From: Vibrio pomeroyi
Lineage (GTDB): Bacteria; Pseudomonadota; Gammaproteobacteria; Enterobacterales; Vibrionaceae
DNA: 64,000 bases
Direction of reading: 5' to 3'
Assembly (NCBI RefSeq): GCF_024347595.1
Contig: NZ_AP025506.1
Location: forward strand, 2,418,001 to 2,482,000
In this document: positions 53,085 to 62,547 of the stretch, one piece after another
How the letters are laid out: each line of letters opens with the position of its first letter
Position numbering within the stretch: the first letter of the stretch is position 1
Translations under genes and position numbers: made by a program
The notes under the pieces: model-generated
Databases searched by the model: none
What the model saw: only the letters and a program-made list of their open reading frames with translations
Told to the model about the DNA's origin: nothing

Positions 53085-53762
53085 TTAGCTAAGTGGTCTT
53101 AGGTAAGCAAGGAAACGTTTCTCTGCGAATTTAAAAATCGCAATGATGATGAACGTTAGCGCCATATAGAACAGACCTGCTGTTAAGAAAGACTCGAATG
53201 GAGCGTAGTAACGTGAGTTAACCAAACGTGCAGCACCTGTTAAGTCCATAATCGTTACGATACCCGCAACGGCTGAACCGTGAAGCATGAAGATAACTTC
53301 GTTACTGTAGGCAGGCAGTGCGCGACGTAGAGCACTTGGTAAAATGATACGACGGTAAGTTTTCGGCGTACTCATGCCGTAAGCTTTTGCTGCTTCCACT
53401 TCACCTTTCGGTAAGCCGTTAATCGCACCACGAATGATCTCTGCGGTATAAGCTGACGTGTTAAGAATGAATGCCACCAAAGCACAGAACCACGCGTTTT
53501 CCCATAATGTGTCTTTCACTGGGAAGAATTGGTCCATACCGTAGTAAATCAGGTACAGCTGAACCAGTAATGGCGTACCACGGAAGAAATAGATGAATGA
53601 CCAAGCCGGAGCATTAATCAGCATATTCGGACTGTTGCGAGCGATAGCTAATGGTATGGCTACGAATAAGCCAATGATCAAAGCGACGCAAACCATCCAA
53701 GCCGTTGTCCATAAACCACCAAGGTAAATCGGCAGGCTTTCAATTATCAATGAAAAGTCCAT
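53085..53762 (-). CDS. Basic amino acid ABC transporter permease (ArtM/HisM-like)
   Basis: The 225-residue inner-membrane permease has about five membrane helices. The EAA loop (AAKAYGMSTPKTYRRIILPSA) contacts the ATPase. It forms the channel with the preceding permease. The segment FFRGTPLLVQLYLIYYGM is typical of HisM/ArtM proteins. It starts two bases after the preceding stop with AGGTAGTT upstream, so translation is probably coupled. Last gene of the four-gene operon. Confidence 0.9.
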   Translation of the reverse strand: MDFSLIIESLPIYLGGLWTTAWMVCVALIIGLFVAIPLAIARNSPNMLINAPAWSFIYFFRGTPLLVQLYLIYYGMDQFFPVKDTLWENAWFCALVAFILNTSAYTAEIIRGAINGLPKGEVEAAKAYGMSTPKTYRRIILPSALRRALPAYSNEVIFMLHGSAVAGIVTIMDLTGAARLVNSRYYAPFESFLTAGLFYMALTFIIIAIFKFAEKRFLAYLRPLS

Positions 53763-53764
53763 AA

Positions 53765-54505
53765 CTACCTCGCGTGGATACTGAATTTACGTTCAACCAG
53801 CTTGAGTAAGCCCGTCGAAACACTGGTGAAGAATAAGAAGATAATCGCCACAGTCATGTAAAAGGTAAATGGCATTTTGGTTGAACCTGCCGCCAGTGCG
53901 CTAACACGTACCATGTCTTCTAGGCCAATAATCGAAACCAGCGCGGTGGTTTTAAGTAGTACCAGCCAGTTGTTACCAAAACCCGGTAAGGCGTGACGAA
54001 TCATTTGTGGCAATAGAATACGACGGAACGCTAGTACAGGTCCCATACCATAAGCTTTTGCCGCTTCCATCTCACCGCTGTCAACTGCCATGATGGCACC
54101 GCGGAATGTTTCTGCCATGTAAGCGCCAAAAATGAAGCCTATGGTTAAGACACCAGCAACAAATGGGCTGACGTCAATGTAATCAGGTAGGTAAGAGGTC
54201 CATTCGTGGTTAGGATTACTTGACGTGAACCACTCGTTGAGCCACTCATTGATGGAATACAAACTGTTGTTTAAAAGGATTTGTCCACCAAAGAAAATCA
54301 GCATCATCAGTACGAGATCTGGAATGCCTCGAATGACGGTTGTGTAGAGGGTTGCAATAGCACGAGCCCAGCGATAAGGCGCGAGTTTTGCTAAGGCACC
54401 TAGCATACCAAGAACCATAGCTAAAATTAGCGACAGCAAGGCAACTTCGATTGTGAGCACCGCCCCTTTCAGGATCGACGCTTCATATCCTTGTAAATCA
54501 AACAT
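53765..54505 (-). CDS. Basic amino acid ABC transporter permease (ArtQ/HisQ-like)
   Basis: The 246-residue inner-membrane permease pairs with the next. It has an N-terminal helix (GAVLTIEVALLSLILAMVLG), TVIRGIPDLVLMMLIFFGG, and the EAA loop AAKAYGMGPVLAFRRILLPQ. I place the start at ATG 54505 (MFDLQGYE), with GGAAT upstream, not the frame start 54517. A small hairpin (54544-54564) lies between this gene and the binding protein gene. Confidence 0.9.
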   Translation of the reverse strand: MFDLQGYEASILKGAVLTIEVALLSLILAMVLGMLGALAKLAPYRWARAIATLYTTVIRGIPDLVLMMLIFFGGQILLNNSLYSINEWLNEWFTSSNPNHEWTSYLPDYIDVSPFVAGVLTIGFIFGAYMAETFRGAIMAVDSGEMEAAKAYGMGPVLAFRRILLPQMIRHALPGFGNNWLVLLKTTALVSIIGLEDMVRVSALAAGSTKMPFTFYMTVAIIFLFFTSVSTGLLKLVERKFSIHAR

Positions 54506-54543
54506 AATGGATTCCAACAGAACTGCGAAAAAGTTGGTAAGAC

Positions 54544-54564
54544 AGGGAGAGGAGAACCTCTCCC
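54544..54564 (-). other. Intercistronic hairpin in the amino acid transporter operon
   Basis: AGGGAGAGG pairs with CCTCTCCCT without a T-run, just past the binding-protein stop. Not a standard terminator; probably a message stabiliser or partial attenuator. Confidence 0.7.
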
Positions 54565-54584
54565 TTAAGAATTGACGCTAAAGA

Positions 54585-55355
54585 TTACTGACCGTATACG
54601 TCGTAGTTGAAGTATTTAGCCGCGATATCTTGGTAGATGCCTTTTTCACGTAGTGAAAGGATTGCCGCATCTAATTGCTTAGTCAGATCTTTGTCTTGCT
54701 TACGTAGAGCAATACCAAAACCTTCGCCGAACCACTTAGGATCAGTTAGTGATGGACCAACGAACTCGTAGTCTTCACCACCAGCTTTGTTTAGCACGCC
54801 TTCTTCTAGAGCAGATGCATCACCTAGTACAGCTGCAACACGACCGTTTGCTAGATCAAGGTAAGCTTCGTCGAATGAACCGTAACGAACGATCTCTACT
54901 GTGTCGCCGTAGTTGTCTGTTAGGTATTTATCGTGAGTTGTTGCACGTTGAACGGCAATTTTTTGACCGCTTAGATCATCAAAGTTAAGGCCTGCACCTT
55001 TCTTAGCGATGAACTTGTTTGGGATAAGTGCGTATTTACCAGTGAAGTCGATTTTTTTCTTACGTTCTTCCGTGATAGACATTGCCGCGATGATCGCATC
55101 ATATTTACGAGCAAGTAGAGAAGGAATAATACCATCCCAGTCTTGTGCAACGATCTTACACTGCACCTGCATTTCAGTACAAAGCGCGTTAGCCATATCG
55201 ACATCAAAGCCTTTCAGTGAACCGTCAGCTTCTGTCCAGCTAAATGGAGGATAAGCACCTTCAATACCAAAGCGTACTGTTTTCCATTCTTTTGCTTGAG
55301 CTACGCCCGTTGCAGCAGTTGCAGCAAGTGCCGCGACTAATAACCACTTTTTCAT
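54585..55355 (-). CDS. Periplasmic basic amino acid-binding protein (ArtJ/HisJ-like)
   Basis: The 256-residue product has a signal peptide (MKKWLLVAALAATAATGVAQA) and a type II periplasmic-binding-protein fold (FGIEGAYPPFSWTEADG, FDVDMANALC, DWDGIIPSLLARKYDAIIAA). Family members bind Arg, ornithine, Lys or His; the actual ligand is not determinable. AGGAGTAGGGAT is a strong ribosome site. It is the second gene of the operon, after the ATPase, with about 135 bases between the two. Confidence 0.9.
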   Translation of the reverse strand: MKKWLLVAALAATAATGVAQAKEWKTVRFGIEGAYPPFSWTEADGSLKGFDVDMANALCTEMQVQCKIVAQDWDGIIPSLLARKYDAIIAAMSITEERKKKIDFTGKYALIPNKFIAKKGAGLNFDDLSGQKIAVQRATTHDKYLTDNYGDTVEIVRYGSFDEAYLDLANGRVAAVLGDASALEEGVLNKAGGEDYEFVGPSLTDPKWFGEGFGIALRKQDKDLTKQLDAAILSLREKGIYQDIAAKYFNYDVYGQ

Positions 55356-55490
55356 ATCCCTACTCCTGTGATTTAGGTTTTTATGTTTTGCTAATTTTAT
55401 ATTGTGTTTGTTGTTGCTTATTAACTTACTTGTTGTGTTTTATTGTTCACACCGTCGCTATTTACCTTGGCAACGGCATTTCAATTCTGA

Positions 55491-56261
55491 TTAGTAAATC
55501 GATGAGATAAATTGTTGTAAACGCTCAGATTCAGGTTCCGTAAACAGTTTAGCTGGATCGCCCTGTTCTTCCACTAGACCTTGGTGCAGGAACATCACAT
55601 GGTTTGATACGTCACGAGCAAAAGCCATTTCATGTGTTACCACAAGCATGGTTCTTCCTTCTTCTGCTAGATCGCGCATAACACCAAGTACTTCCCCTAC
55701 TAACTCAGGGTCAAGTGCCGATGTTGGTTCATCAAACAGCATCACTTCCGGATCAACGGCTAACGCTCGAGCAATTGCCGCACGTTGTTGTTGTCCACCT
55801 GATAAATGGCCTGGGTAGTAATCTTTACGCTCATACAAACCTACTTTTTTAAGTAGTAGTTCTGCATTTTCAATCGCTTGAGCTTTAGGTACACCTAATA
55901 CGTGAACGGGTGCTTCGATAACATTTTCGAGAACGGTCAGGTGAGACCAAAGATTGAAGCCTTGAAAAACCATCGCTAAGCGAGAACGGATTCGCTGTAC
56001 TTGTTTTTCATTGGCAGGAACAGATACACCTTGGCGGTTGTTTTTCATTTGAATTAATTCGCCATTAACCCAAATCTCGCCTGCGGTTGGTGTCTCTAAA
56101 AGGTTGATACATCTAAGGAAAGTACTTTTACCCGACCCTGAAGATCCGATAATCGATACAACATCGCCTTTATGCGCAGAAAGTGAAATTCCCTTTAAAA
56201 CTTCATTTTGACCAAACGTTTTGTGTAGATCCTTTATGTCCAGCGCTGGTACATCTTTCAT
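55491..56261 (-). CDS. Basic amino acid ABC transporter ATPase (HisP-like)
   Basis: The 256-residue ATPase resembles HisP and ArtP: Walker A (IGSSGSGKSTF), the Q-loop (FQGFNLWSHLTVLENV), the signature (LSGGQQQRAAIARALA), Walker B (MLFDEPTSALDPELVGEVL) and the His switch (VVTHEMAFARDV). It energises import with the binding protein and two permeases downstream. I place the start at ATG 56261 (MKDVPALD) with GGGAG nine bases upstream, not the frame start 56351. First gene of the operon. No clear ArgR box was found. Confidence 0.92.
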   Translation of the reverse strand: MKDVPALDIKDLHKTFGQNEVLKGISLSAHKGDVVSIIGSSGSGKSTFLRCINLLETPTAGEIWVNGELIQMKNNRQGVSVPANEKQVQRIRSRLAMVFQGFNLWSHLTVLENVIEAPVHVLGVPKAQAIENAELLLKKVGLYERKDYYPGHLSGGQQQRAAIARALAVDPEVMLFDEPTSALDPELVGEVLGVMRDLAEEGRTMLVVTHEMAFARDVSNHVMFLHQGLVEEQGDPAKLFTEPESERLQQFISSIY

Positions 56262-57054
56262 GCGCTTTCTCTCCCAAGTTTGTGAAAATGCAAGGTACTC
56301 CGACCTTTTCATGCGATACAAACTAGCACCACACGAAACAACATGCAACAAATTATTAACCTAATAAATTGGAATAAATAGCGATTCACTCTGACTTATT
56401 ATGCAAAAGGTAGCGTTTTCGCCTCAATTTAATGAATGAGTTCTATCAATAAGCTGTAATTACACCCCTTACATTGTTTAAATAAAGTTAACCAAAATGA
56501 GATTCCCGTAGCTTGATGTCTCACAAGAAAAACAAGTTTTGTGAACTTAGATACGCCGAGATCTGCAAAATATAATCTGCACGCTCAACGCTACATACAC
56601 ACCATAAGACAAAATTATTTTAAGGTTATTACATTGTAAGCATTTCACCGGGAACGGTTAGGAAGCAAGTAATAGTGAAATAACTCAGTAAGAATTGGAC
56701 ATTGAGCTCGAGCTATGAAGACAAAGGCTCGAAGAAGATAGGTAAACGTCAATTTGTGAAAACTAATTACACGATTCATCAATGGTACGTTAATGAATCG
56801 CTTCGTTTTGTAGCTTTCTTTCACATACACTCATAAAGTGATCAAGATCAATCACCCTAAAGGGTAAGCTTGTTAGACTCCTGAGCAAAGAATAAGGCAT
56901 TAAAAATGCCAAACATTTCTTTTAACTTAGCTGCATAAAAGCACATCAAAACCGTGCAACATAATGTTAATGAGTTATAACTAAGAAATAACGCAATTAC
57001 GCGAAATTATAGAATTCAATTTTAGAATTACTAACATAAAAATATGAGGAATCT
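56262..57054. other. Divergent intergenic region with FNR-like site
   Basis: This 793-base gap holds the promoter of the amino acid transporter (-) and the leader of the DUF3360-type gene (+). Visible are an inverted repeat (CGATTCAT with ATGAATCG, 56772-56800), the FNR-like palindrome at 56838-56851 and a small hairpin at 56896-56910. No supported ORF. Confidence 0.5.
56838..56851. promoter_or_regulatory. FNR-like binding site
   Basis: GTGATCAAGATCAA is TTGATcttgATCAC on the minus strand: 9 of 10 conserved positions of TTGATnnnnATCAA, with the inner TGAT-n4-ATCA perfect. It lies about 204 bases before the DUF3360-type start. Confidence 0.6.
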
Positions 57055-58596
57055 ATGTCAGACGTTGTGAATAATGCGAACTCTGAAGTAGAAGAGAAAA
57101 GCTATAAAGAGCTACACCGTCCTGCTTCTGAATTTGAGAGCCGCTCAGATTATCTAGATCACGAGCTTCAAATCATGAAGCCTCGCCGCTTCGGCCTAAA
57201 CCTTCCTGGTCGTGACTTCCGCTTTGAACTTGAAGATCTTGTTCCTGCACTTGCTGGTACTATTGGTATTATCGCAATGTACTCTGCAGTAATGATGTCT
57301 TGGGCTGACGGCCTAACTCAAGCTTGGGATCACGTAAACCTAGGTAAAGAGTTTGCGATTGAAGTCGCTCGTGTAGAAATGCTTATCCCTGCACTGCTGT
57401 TCTGTATCCTAGCTTCTGGTTTCTTTAACCCTAAAGCAAACCTTGCCGGTAACCACGGCCCAATGATTCCTCTTATTGGTACCATCGCTCTAGCTGGTGC
57501 TCACCCTCTTGCATTGGCAATCCTTATCGGTGTCTTTGGTCTTATCCTAAGTTTCCTAAAAGGCGGCTCCAAGCTGGTTAACCTGACTTCTGAAGGTACC
57601 GCTGGTGGCTTGCTCATTTTCTTAGGCCTAACCGGTACAATGAGCCAAATCAACTCAATTCAAGAATGGGCGGTTGGTCTTCAATCTTCTACTGTTGAAG
57701 CGGGCAGCATGGGTTACGTTGGTTTAATCGTTCTTGCTATTACTATTGCTATTTACGCTTTCCTAGCAAAAGTGAACAAGCGTTGGTTGGCTATCCCAGT
57801 GTGTGCATTCACTGGCCTTGCTATTGCATTAGTATTAGGCGCAGGCTTCGACATCGTATTCGAAACTGAAATGGGCATTCCAAACCTAAACCCAGTTTAC
57901 TGGTGGGGTTCTACTTCTGAAGGTTGGATGCTTGGCTTGCCAAACGTTGAACACTTCATTGCATCTCTACCATTTGCAATCCTTGCTGTAGCAATGTGGT
58001 CACCTGACTTCCTAGGTCACCGTATCTTCCAAGAACTTAACTACCCTAAAAAGTCTGAAAAAGTTCTTATGGACGTAGATGACACAATGACTATGTGTTC
58101 AGTTCGTCAAATGGTTGGTACTGCGGTTGGTGGTGGTAACATCACTTCTTCTTGGGGTACTTACATGATCCCAGCAGCTATCGCGAAACGTCCAATTCCT
58201 GGCGGCGCAATCTTACTTGGTTCTCTATGTATTATTGTTGCAATTCTTGGTTTCCCAATGGACGTTGCAGTATGGCCACCAGTGATGCGTGTTGCGCTAC
58301 TTGTAGGTGTATCTCTACCTCTACTTGAAGCGGGTATGCAAATGGTTAAGGATTCTAAAGATTCTCAAGCGGCTGGTATCTGTATCTTCGGTTCAGCGGT
58401 TGTTAACCCAGTACTAGCATGGGCATTGACTATGCTTCTAGATAACAACGGTCTAATTGGCGATAAAGAGCGTGCTAAGCGTCTATCATTTGTAGACAAG
58501 ATTGTTATCCCAGTTGGTGTTTTAGTTATCTGTCTAGTAGCAATGCTTGCAGTTGGTATGCTAGAAAGCCAATATGGTCTAAAAGCTTGGCTATAA
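57055..58596 (+). CDS. DUF3360-type integral membrane protein next to pflB
   Basis: The 513-residue protein has a hydrophilic N-terminus of about 63 residues, then about a dozen hydrophobic segments. Two glycine-rich stretches (KANLAGNHGPMIPLIGTIAL and VGGGNITSSWGTYMIPAA) are candidates for substrate-binding re-entrant parts, as in SulP or uracil/xanthine permease-type transporters. From memory it belongs to an uncharacterised Vibrio group (DUF3360). It is unlike FocA/NirC. It lies 307 bases upstream of pflB, the place of focA in enterics. Function unknown; transport of formate, pyruvate or a related metabolite is inference from context. ATGAGG precedes the start. Confidence 0.75.
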   Translation: MSDVVNNANSEVEEKSYKELHRPASEFESRSDYLDHELQIMKPRRFGLNLPGRDFRFELEDLVPALAGTIGIIAMYSAVMMSWADGLTQAWDHVNLGKEFAIEVARVEMLIPALLFCILASGFFNPKANLAGNHGPMIPLIGTIALAGAHPLALAILIGVFGLILSFLKGGSKLVNLTSEGTAGGLLIFLGLTGTMSQINSIQEWAVGLQSSTVEAGSMGYVGLIVLAITIAIYAFLAKVNKRWLAIPVCAFTGLAIALVLGAGFDIVFETEMGIPNLNPVYWWGSTSEGWMLGLPNVEHFIASLPFAILAVAMWSPDFLGHRIFQELNYPKKSEKVLMDVDDTMTMCSVRQMVGTAVGGGNITSSWGTYMIPAAIAKRPIPGGAILLGSLCIIVAILGFPMDVAVWPPVMRVALLVGVSLPLLEAGMQMVKDSKDSQAAGICIFGSAVVNPVLAWALTMLLDNNGLIGDKERAKRLSFVDKIVIPVGVLVICLVAMLAVGMLESQYGLKAWL

Positions 58597-58903
58597 TAGT
58601 GCTTACTACACAAAAGTAGTATTCGGATTAAAAAAAAGTTTGGGTGGCAACCCCTGTCACTCAAATTTTTTCAACTTTTTTTGGCATTTATTGATTTAGT
58701 TTAAGGTTTGCAGGAATTTTTTAGCGTAGTCTTGAATTCATAGAGTAAAGACAACATATAAAAAGTAGTGACAATATATATAACCATATGACGCTTATAT
58801 GCTCATATATATTGTTATTAATAAGAGTGTACTACCCTTACGAGGGGCGCTGGCTCAACAGTGTTAATGTACGTATTTTTTCTACTAAAAAGGTAGGTAT
58901 GTC
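58597..58903. other. Intergenic region between the DUF3360-type gene and pflB
   Basis: Contains a terminator-like hairpin (58630-58668) and a leader of about 200 bases. A weak FNR-like motif (TTGAT at 58691, with a poor second half) is present. Confidence 0.5.
58630..58668 (+). terminator. Terminator after the DUF3360-type gene
   Basis: AGTTTGGGTG pairs with CACTCAAATTT (two wobble pairs), followed by a T-run. pflB may therefore have its own promoter. Confidence 0.7.
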
Positions 58904-61180
58904 ATGGCAGAGCAATTTGCTAAAGCTTGGGAAGATTTTGCTGCAGGTGAGTGGCAAAGCGAAGTAAACGTTCGTGATTTCATTCAAAAGAACTACACGC
59001 CGTATGAAGGCGACGAGTCTTTCCTAGTTTCTGAGGGTACTGAAGCAACTAACAAGCTTTGGTCTTCGGTAATGGAAGGTATCAAACAGGAAAACGCAAC
59101 TAAAGCACCTGTAGATTTCGATACTTCTGTTATCTCTACCATTACTGCTCACGATGCAGGTTACATTGAGAAAGATCTTGAGACTATCGTTGGTCTACAA
59201 ACTGAGAAGCCACTAAAACGTGCAATCATCCCTAACGGTGGTGTACGTATGGTTGAAGGTTCTTGTAAAGCATACGGTGAAACTCTTGACCCAATGGTTT
59301 CAAAAATCTACTCAGAATACCGCAAAACACACAATGCTGGCGTTTTCGATATCTACACTCCTGATATCCTAAAATGTCGTAAGTCTGGTGTTCTGACTGG
59401 TCTTCCTGATGCTTACGGCCGTGGTCGTATCATTGGTGACTACCGTCGTGTTGCACTTTACGGTATTGATTTCCTAATGAAAGACAAAGCTGCTCAATTC
59501 GCTTCTCTTCAAGAGCAGTTCGAAAACGGCGAAGATCTTTCTGCAACAATGCAACTGCGTGAAGAGATCTCTGAGCAACACCGTGCTCTAGGTCAAATCA
59601 AGCAAATGGCTGAGAAATACGGTTTCGATATCTCTGAGCCAGCTCAAACTGCTCAAGAAGCTATCCAGTGGACTTACTTCGGCTACCTAGCTGCTGTTAA
59701 ATCTCAAAACGGTGCTGCAATGTCTCTAGGCCGTACTTCGAGCTTCCTAGACATCTACATCGAGCGTGATATCGCTGCTGGCAAGATCACTGAAGAACAA
59801 GCACAAGAAATGATCGACCACTTCGTAATGAAGCTGCGTATGGTTCGTTTCCTACGTACTCCTGAGTACGATGAGCTATTCTCTGGCGACCCAATCTGGG
59901 CAACAGAGTCTATGGGTGGTATGGGTATCGACGGTCGTACGCTAGTAACGCGTTCGAACTTCCGTTTCCTAAACTCTCTATACACTATGGGTCCTTCTCC
60001 AGAGCCAAACATCACTGTTCTTTGGTCTGAGCAACTACCTGACGGCTTCAAGCGTTTCTGTGCGAAGGTATCTATCGATACTTCTTCTATCCAGTACGAA
60101 AATGATGACCTAATGCGTCCTGACCTAGAGTCTGATGATTACGCTATCGCTTGTTGTGTATCTCCAATGATCGTTGGTAAGCAAATGCAGTTCTTCGGTG
60201 CTCGTGCTAACCTTGCGAAAACAATGCTTTACGCAATCAACGGCGGTGTGGACGAGAAACTTAAGATGCAAGTTGGTCCTGTTTCAGACAAGATCACTGA
60301 CGAAGTTCTTAACTACGATGACGTAATGGGTCGCCTAGACACATTCATGGACTGGTTAGCTAAGCAATACGTGACTGCACTAAACAGCATTCACTACATG
60401 CACGACAAGTACAGCTACGAAGCGTCTCTAATGGCTCTTCATGACCGTGACGTTCGTCGTACTATGGCTTGTGGTATCGCTGGTCTTTCTGTTGCTGCTG
60501 ACTCACTGTCTGCAATTAAGTTTGCTAAAGTGAAGCCAATCCGTGACGAAGACGGTATCGCAACTGACTTCGAAATCGAAGGCGATTACCCTAAATACGG
60601 TAACAACGACTCTCGTGTAGATGATATCGCTTGTGAACTAGTTTCTACGTTCATGAACAAGATCCGTAAGCTTAAGACTTACCGTAACTCTATCCCTACA
60701 CAGTCAGTTCTTACTATCACGTCTAACGTTGTATACGGTAAGAAAACTGGTAACACTCCAGACGGTCGTCGTGCTGGCGCTCCTTTCGCTCCTGGTGCAA
60801 ACCCAATGCACGGTCGCGATGAGAAAGGTGCTGTAGCTTCACTAACGTCTGTAGGTAAACTACCGTTTGCTGACGCACAAGATGGTATCTCTTACACGTT
60901 CTCTATCGTGCCAAACGCACTAGGTAAAGAACTTGATAGCCAACGTGCTAACCTTGCAGGCCTAATGGATGGTTACTTCCACCACGAAGCTGGCATTGAA
61001 GGTGGTCAACACCTTAACGTTAACGTTCTTAACCGCGACACTCTAGAAGACGCAGTTAAGCACCCTGAGAAATACCCTCAGCTAACAATCCGTGTATCTG
61101 GTTACGCTGTTCGCTTTAACTCTCTAACTGCAGAGCAACAAGCTGACGTAATCGCACGTACATTTACTGAGTCTCTATAA
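58904..61180 (+). CDS. pflB: Pyruvate formate-lyase
   Basis: The 758-residue glycyl-radical enzyme splits pyruvate and CoA into acetyl-CoA and formate in anaerobic cells. The catalytic Cys417-Cys418 pair lies in [13 protein letters not shown], and the radical Gly733 in [12 protein letters not shown] near the C-terminus. Length is that of E. coli PflB (760). The codon pattern is that of a highly expressed gene. GTAGGTATGTC supplies the ribosome site. The activase gene pflA lies about 1.4 kb downstream, with an lpxR-like gene in between. Confidence 0.97.
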   Translation: MAEQFAKAWEDFAAGEWQSEVNVRDFIQKNYTPYEGDESFLVSEGTEATNKLWSSVMEGIKQENATKAPVDFDTSVISTITAHDAGYIEKDLETIVGLQTEKPLKRAIIPNGGVRMVEGSCKAYGETLDPMVSKIYSEYRKTHNAGVFDIYTPDILKCRKSGVLTGLPDAYGRGRIIGDYRRVALYGIDFLMKDKAAQFASLQEQFENGEDLSATMQLREEISEQHRALGQIKQMAEKYGFDISEPAQTAQEAIQWTYFGYLAAVKSQNGAAMSLGRTSSFLDIYIERDIAAGKITEEQAQEMIDHFVMKLRMVRFLRTPEYDELFSGDPIWATESMGGMGIDGRTLVTRSNFRFLNSLYTMGPSPEPNITVLWSEQLPDGFKRFCAKVSIDTSSIQYENDDLMRPDLESDDYAIACCVSPMIVGKQMQFFGARANLAKTMLYAINGGVDEKLKMQVGPVSDKITDEVLNYDDVMGRLDTFMDWLAKQYVTALNSIHYMHDKYSYEASLMALHDRDVRRTMACGIAGLSVAADSLSAIKFAKVKPIRDEDGIATDFEIEGDYPKYGNNDSRVDDIACELVSTFMNKIRKLKTYRNSIPTQSVLTITSNVVYGKKTGNTPDGRRAGAPFAPGANPMHGRDEKGAVASLTSVGKLPFADAQDGISYTFSIVPNALGKELDSQRANLAGLMDGYFHHEAGIEGGQHLNVNVLNRDTLEDAVKHPEKYPQLTIRVSGYAVRFNSLTAEQQADVIARTFTESL

Positions 61181-61211
61181 GCTCACCGCTTAATAGACAG
61201 TAAATAATATT

Positions 61212-61238
61212 AGCCTCGCCAATGTGCGGGGCTTTTTT
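61212..61238 (+). terminator. pflB terminator
   Basis: AGCCTCGC pairs with GCGGGGCT (one wobble), followed by six Ts, about 31 bases past the stop. Confidence 0.85.
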
Positions 61239-61381
61239 ATATCCGTTGTAAATCGCACAAGCTTAACCCATCCCTCGAAGTGTTAGATTGAGCAAAAAAG
61301 CACCCTGCCATTCACTTTTTTTCCACAAATTCTGTCAAATTACGGTAATATCGCGGTTCATAATTTAAGAGTAACTGCTCC

Positions 61382-62383
61382 ATGAAATACCTGCGTTGTT
61401 TACCCCTGATTCTTCTCTCTTTCTCATCTTTAGCATCTGAGCGTTCGACGCTGACTTTTGCTTTAGATAATGATGGTATTTTTGGTGTCGACCAAGACTA
61501 TACCAACGGTCTATTTCTGGGTTACACATCATCAAGTATTACGCCATACAATTGGGTAAAACCACTGAGCCTTTCTTACTGGGGCGCAAGCTCTCTAGAT
61601 AAGTGGGAAATCACGATTGGCCACAAGATGTATACGCCTTCAGATATTGAGTTGGAGACTCCATCTGCCAATGATCGTCCGTATGCAGGTTACCTCCACA
61701 CAGAATTCAACTACATCAGCTTGAACCCACAACAAGCTCAGCGTTTTAACATCACGTTTGGTACAACAGGCGAACGTGCATTGTCTGAAGATGCTCAAAA
61801 GCTGGTTCACTCAATCACAAAATCAGATGAGCCTATGGGTTGGGAATATCAAGTTGATGATGAGTGGGCGGGAAGCGTTGGTTACCTAAGCCATTTCAAC
61901 TTAATGCGTAATCAAGCACTAGCAAATACAGACTTCGAGATCTCTAACGTTTCAGAGATCAACGTCGGTAACTTTCGAAGTGACATTTCAACGGGCTTCA
62001 TGTTCCGTTGGGGTACAGACCTAGGTGGTAACTTTGGTGCGGCGAACATCAGCACCGAAAACCCATTCAAAGCCGGTATGATCGGCGCATCAAACACAGG
62101 TTGGTTTACCTATGCAGGCCTTGAAGGTCGTTACCGATTTAACGACTTAACAATCGAAGGCGATCGCTCTGGTGTAGATGAATATTCTGATAAAAACGGT
62201 CTAGATCCTGCTATTTACGATGTGACATTAGAGAACGTTCAAGCAACCGCTGTGCTAGGTGTGGCTTGGTATAACCAATACGTTGGTGCATCCTTCGCAC
62301 TTACGGCAAAAACACCTGATTACAAAGAAGCAAAAGAGTCGGTGTACACCACCGGCGGTATCACAATGTTTGCGTTCTTCTAG
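61382..62383 (+). CDS. LpxR-like outer-membrane lipid A deacylase
   Basis: The 333-residue protein has a signal peptide (MKYLRCLPLILLSFSSLA) and a beta-barrel sequence ending in Phe. The start of the mature protein (TFALDNDGIFGVDQDYTNGL) carries the Asn/Asp pair and DxDYTNG stretch that mark the LpxR family (DUF2219). LpxR removes the 3'-acyloxyacyl group of lipid A in Salmonella; some homologues are untested. DRPYAGYLH also fits. It stands between pflB and pflA with its own terminator, so it is an independent gene by position. Confidence 0.82.
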   Translation: MKYLRCLPLILLSFSSLASERSTLTFALDNDGIFGVDQDYTNGLFLGYTSSSITPYNWVKPLSLSYWGASSLDKWEITIGHKMYTPSDIELETPSANDRPYAGYLHTEFNYISLNPQQAQRFNITFGTTGERALSEDAQKLVHSITKSDEPMGWEYQVDDEWAGSVGYLSHFNLMRNQALANTDFEISNVSEINVGNFRSDISTGFMFRWGTDLGGNFGAANISTENPFKAGMIGASNTGWFTYAGLEGRYRFNDLTIEGDRSGVDEYSDKNGLDPAIYDVTLENVQATAVLGVAWYNQYVGASFALTAKTPDYKEAKESVYTTGGITMFAFF

Positions 62384-62421
62384 CCACCAGCAAAGGCTTT
62401 CGTCCTTCACGGTTCAAGTTT

Positions 62422-62462
62422 AATAAGGGCAATCATCTTCACAGGTGATAGCCCTTATTTTT
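62422..62462 (+). terminator. Terminator after the lpxR-like gene
   Basis: ATAAGGGC (62423-62430) pairs with GCCCTTAT (62451-62458) with an inner ATCA/TGAT pair, followed by Ts. Confidence 0.82.
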
Positions 62463-62547
62463 AAAGACCTCGTTACCATTTGACCCTATTTTATGTACCG
62501 TTTTTGTAATAAAATAAAGGGTATAAATTCCTCTACGAGAATAGCTC

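Noticed and set aside
56340..56400. Possible ArgR box upstream of the amino acid transporter
   Set aside because: TGAATcgctATTTA matches only in part, and nearby A+T palindromes do not fit the consensus.
56645..56830. Minus-strand 61-codon frame in the 793-base gap
   Set aside because: Low-complexity composition, no ribosome site and no recognisable product; the region is better explained as regulatory.
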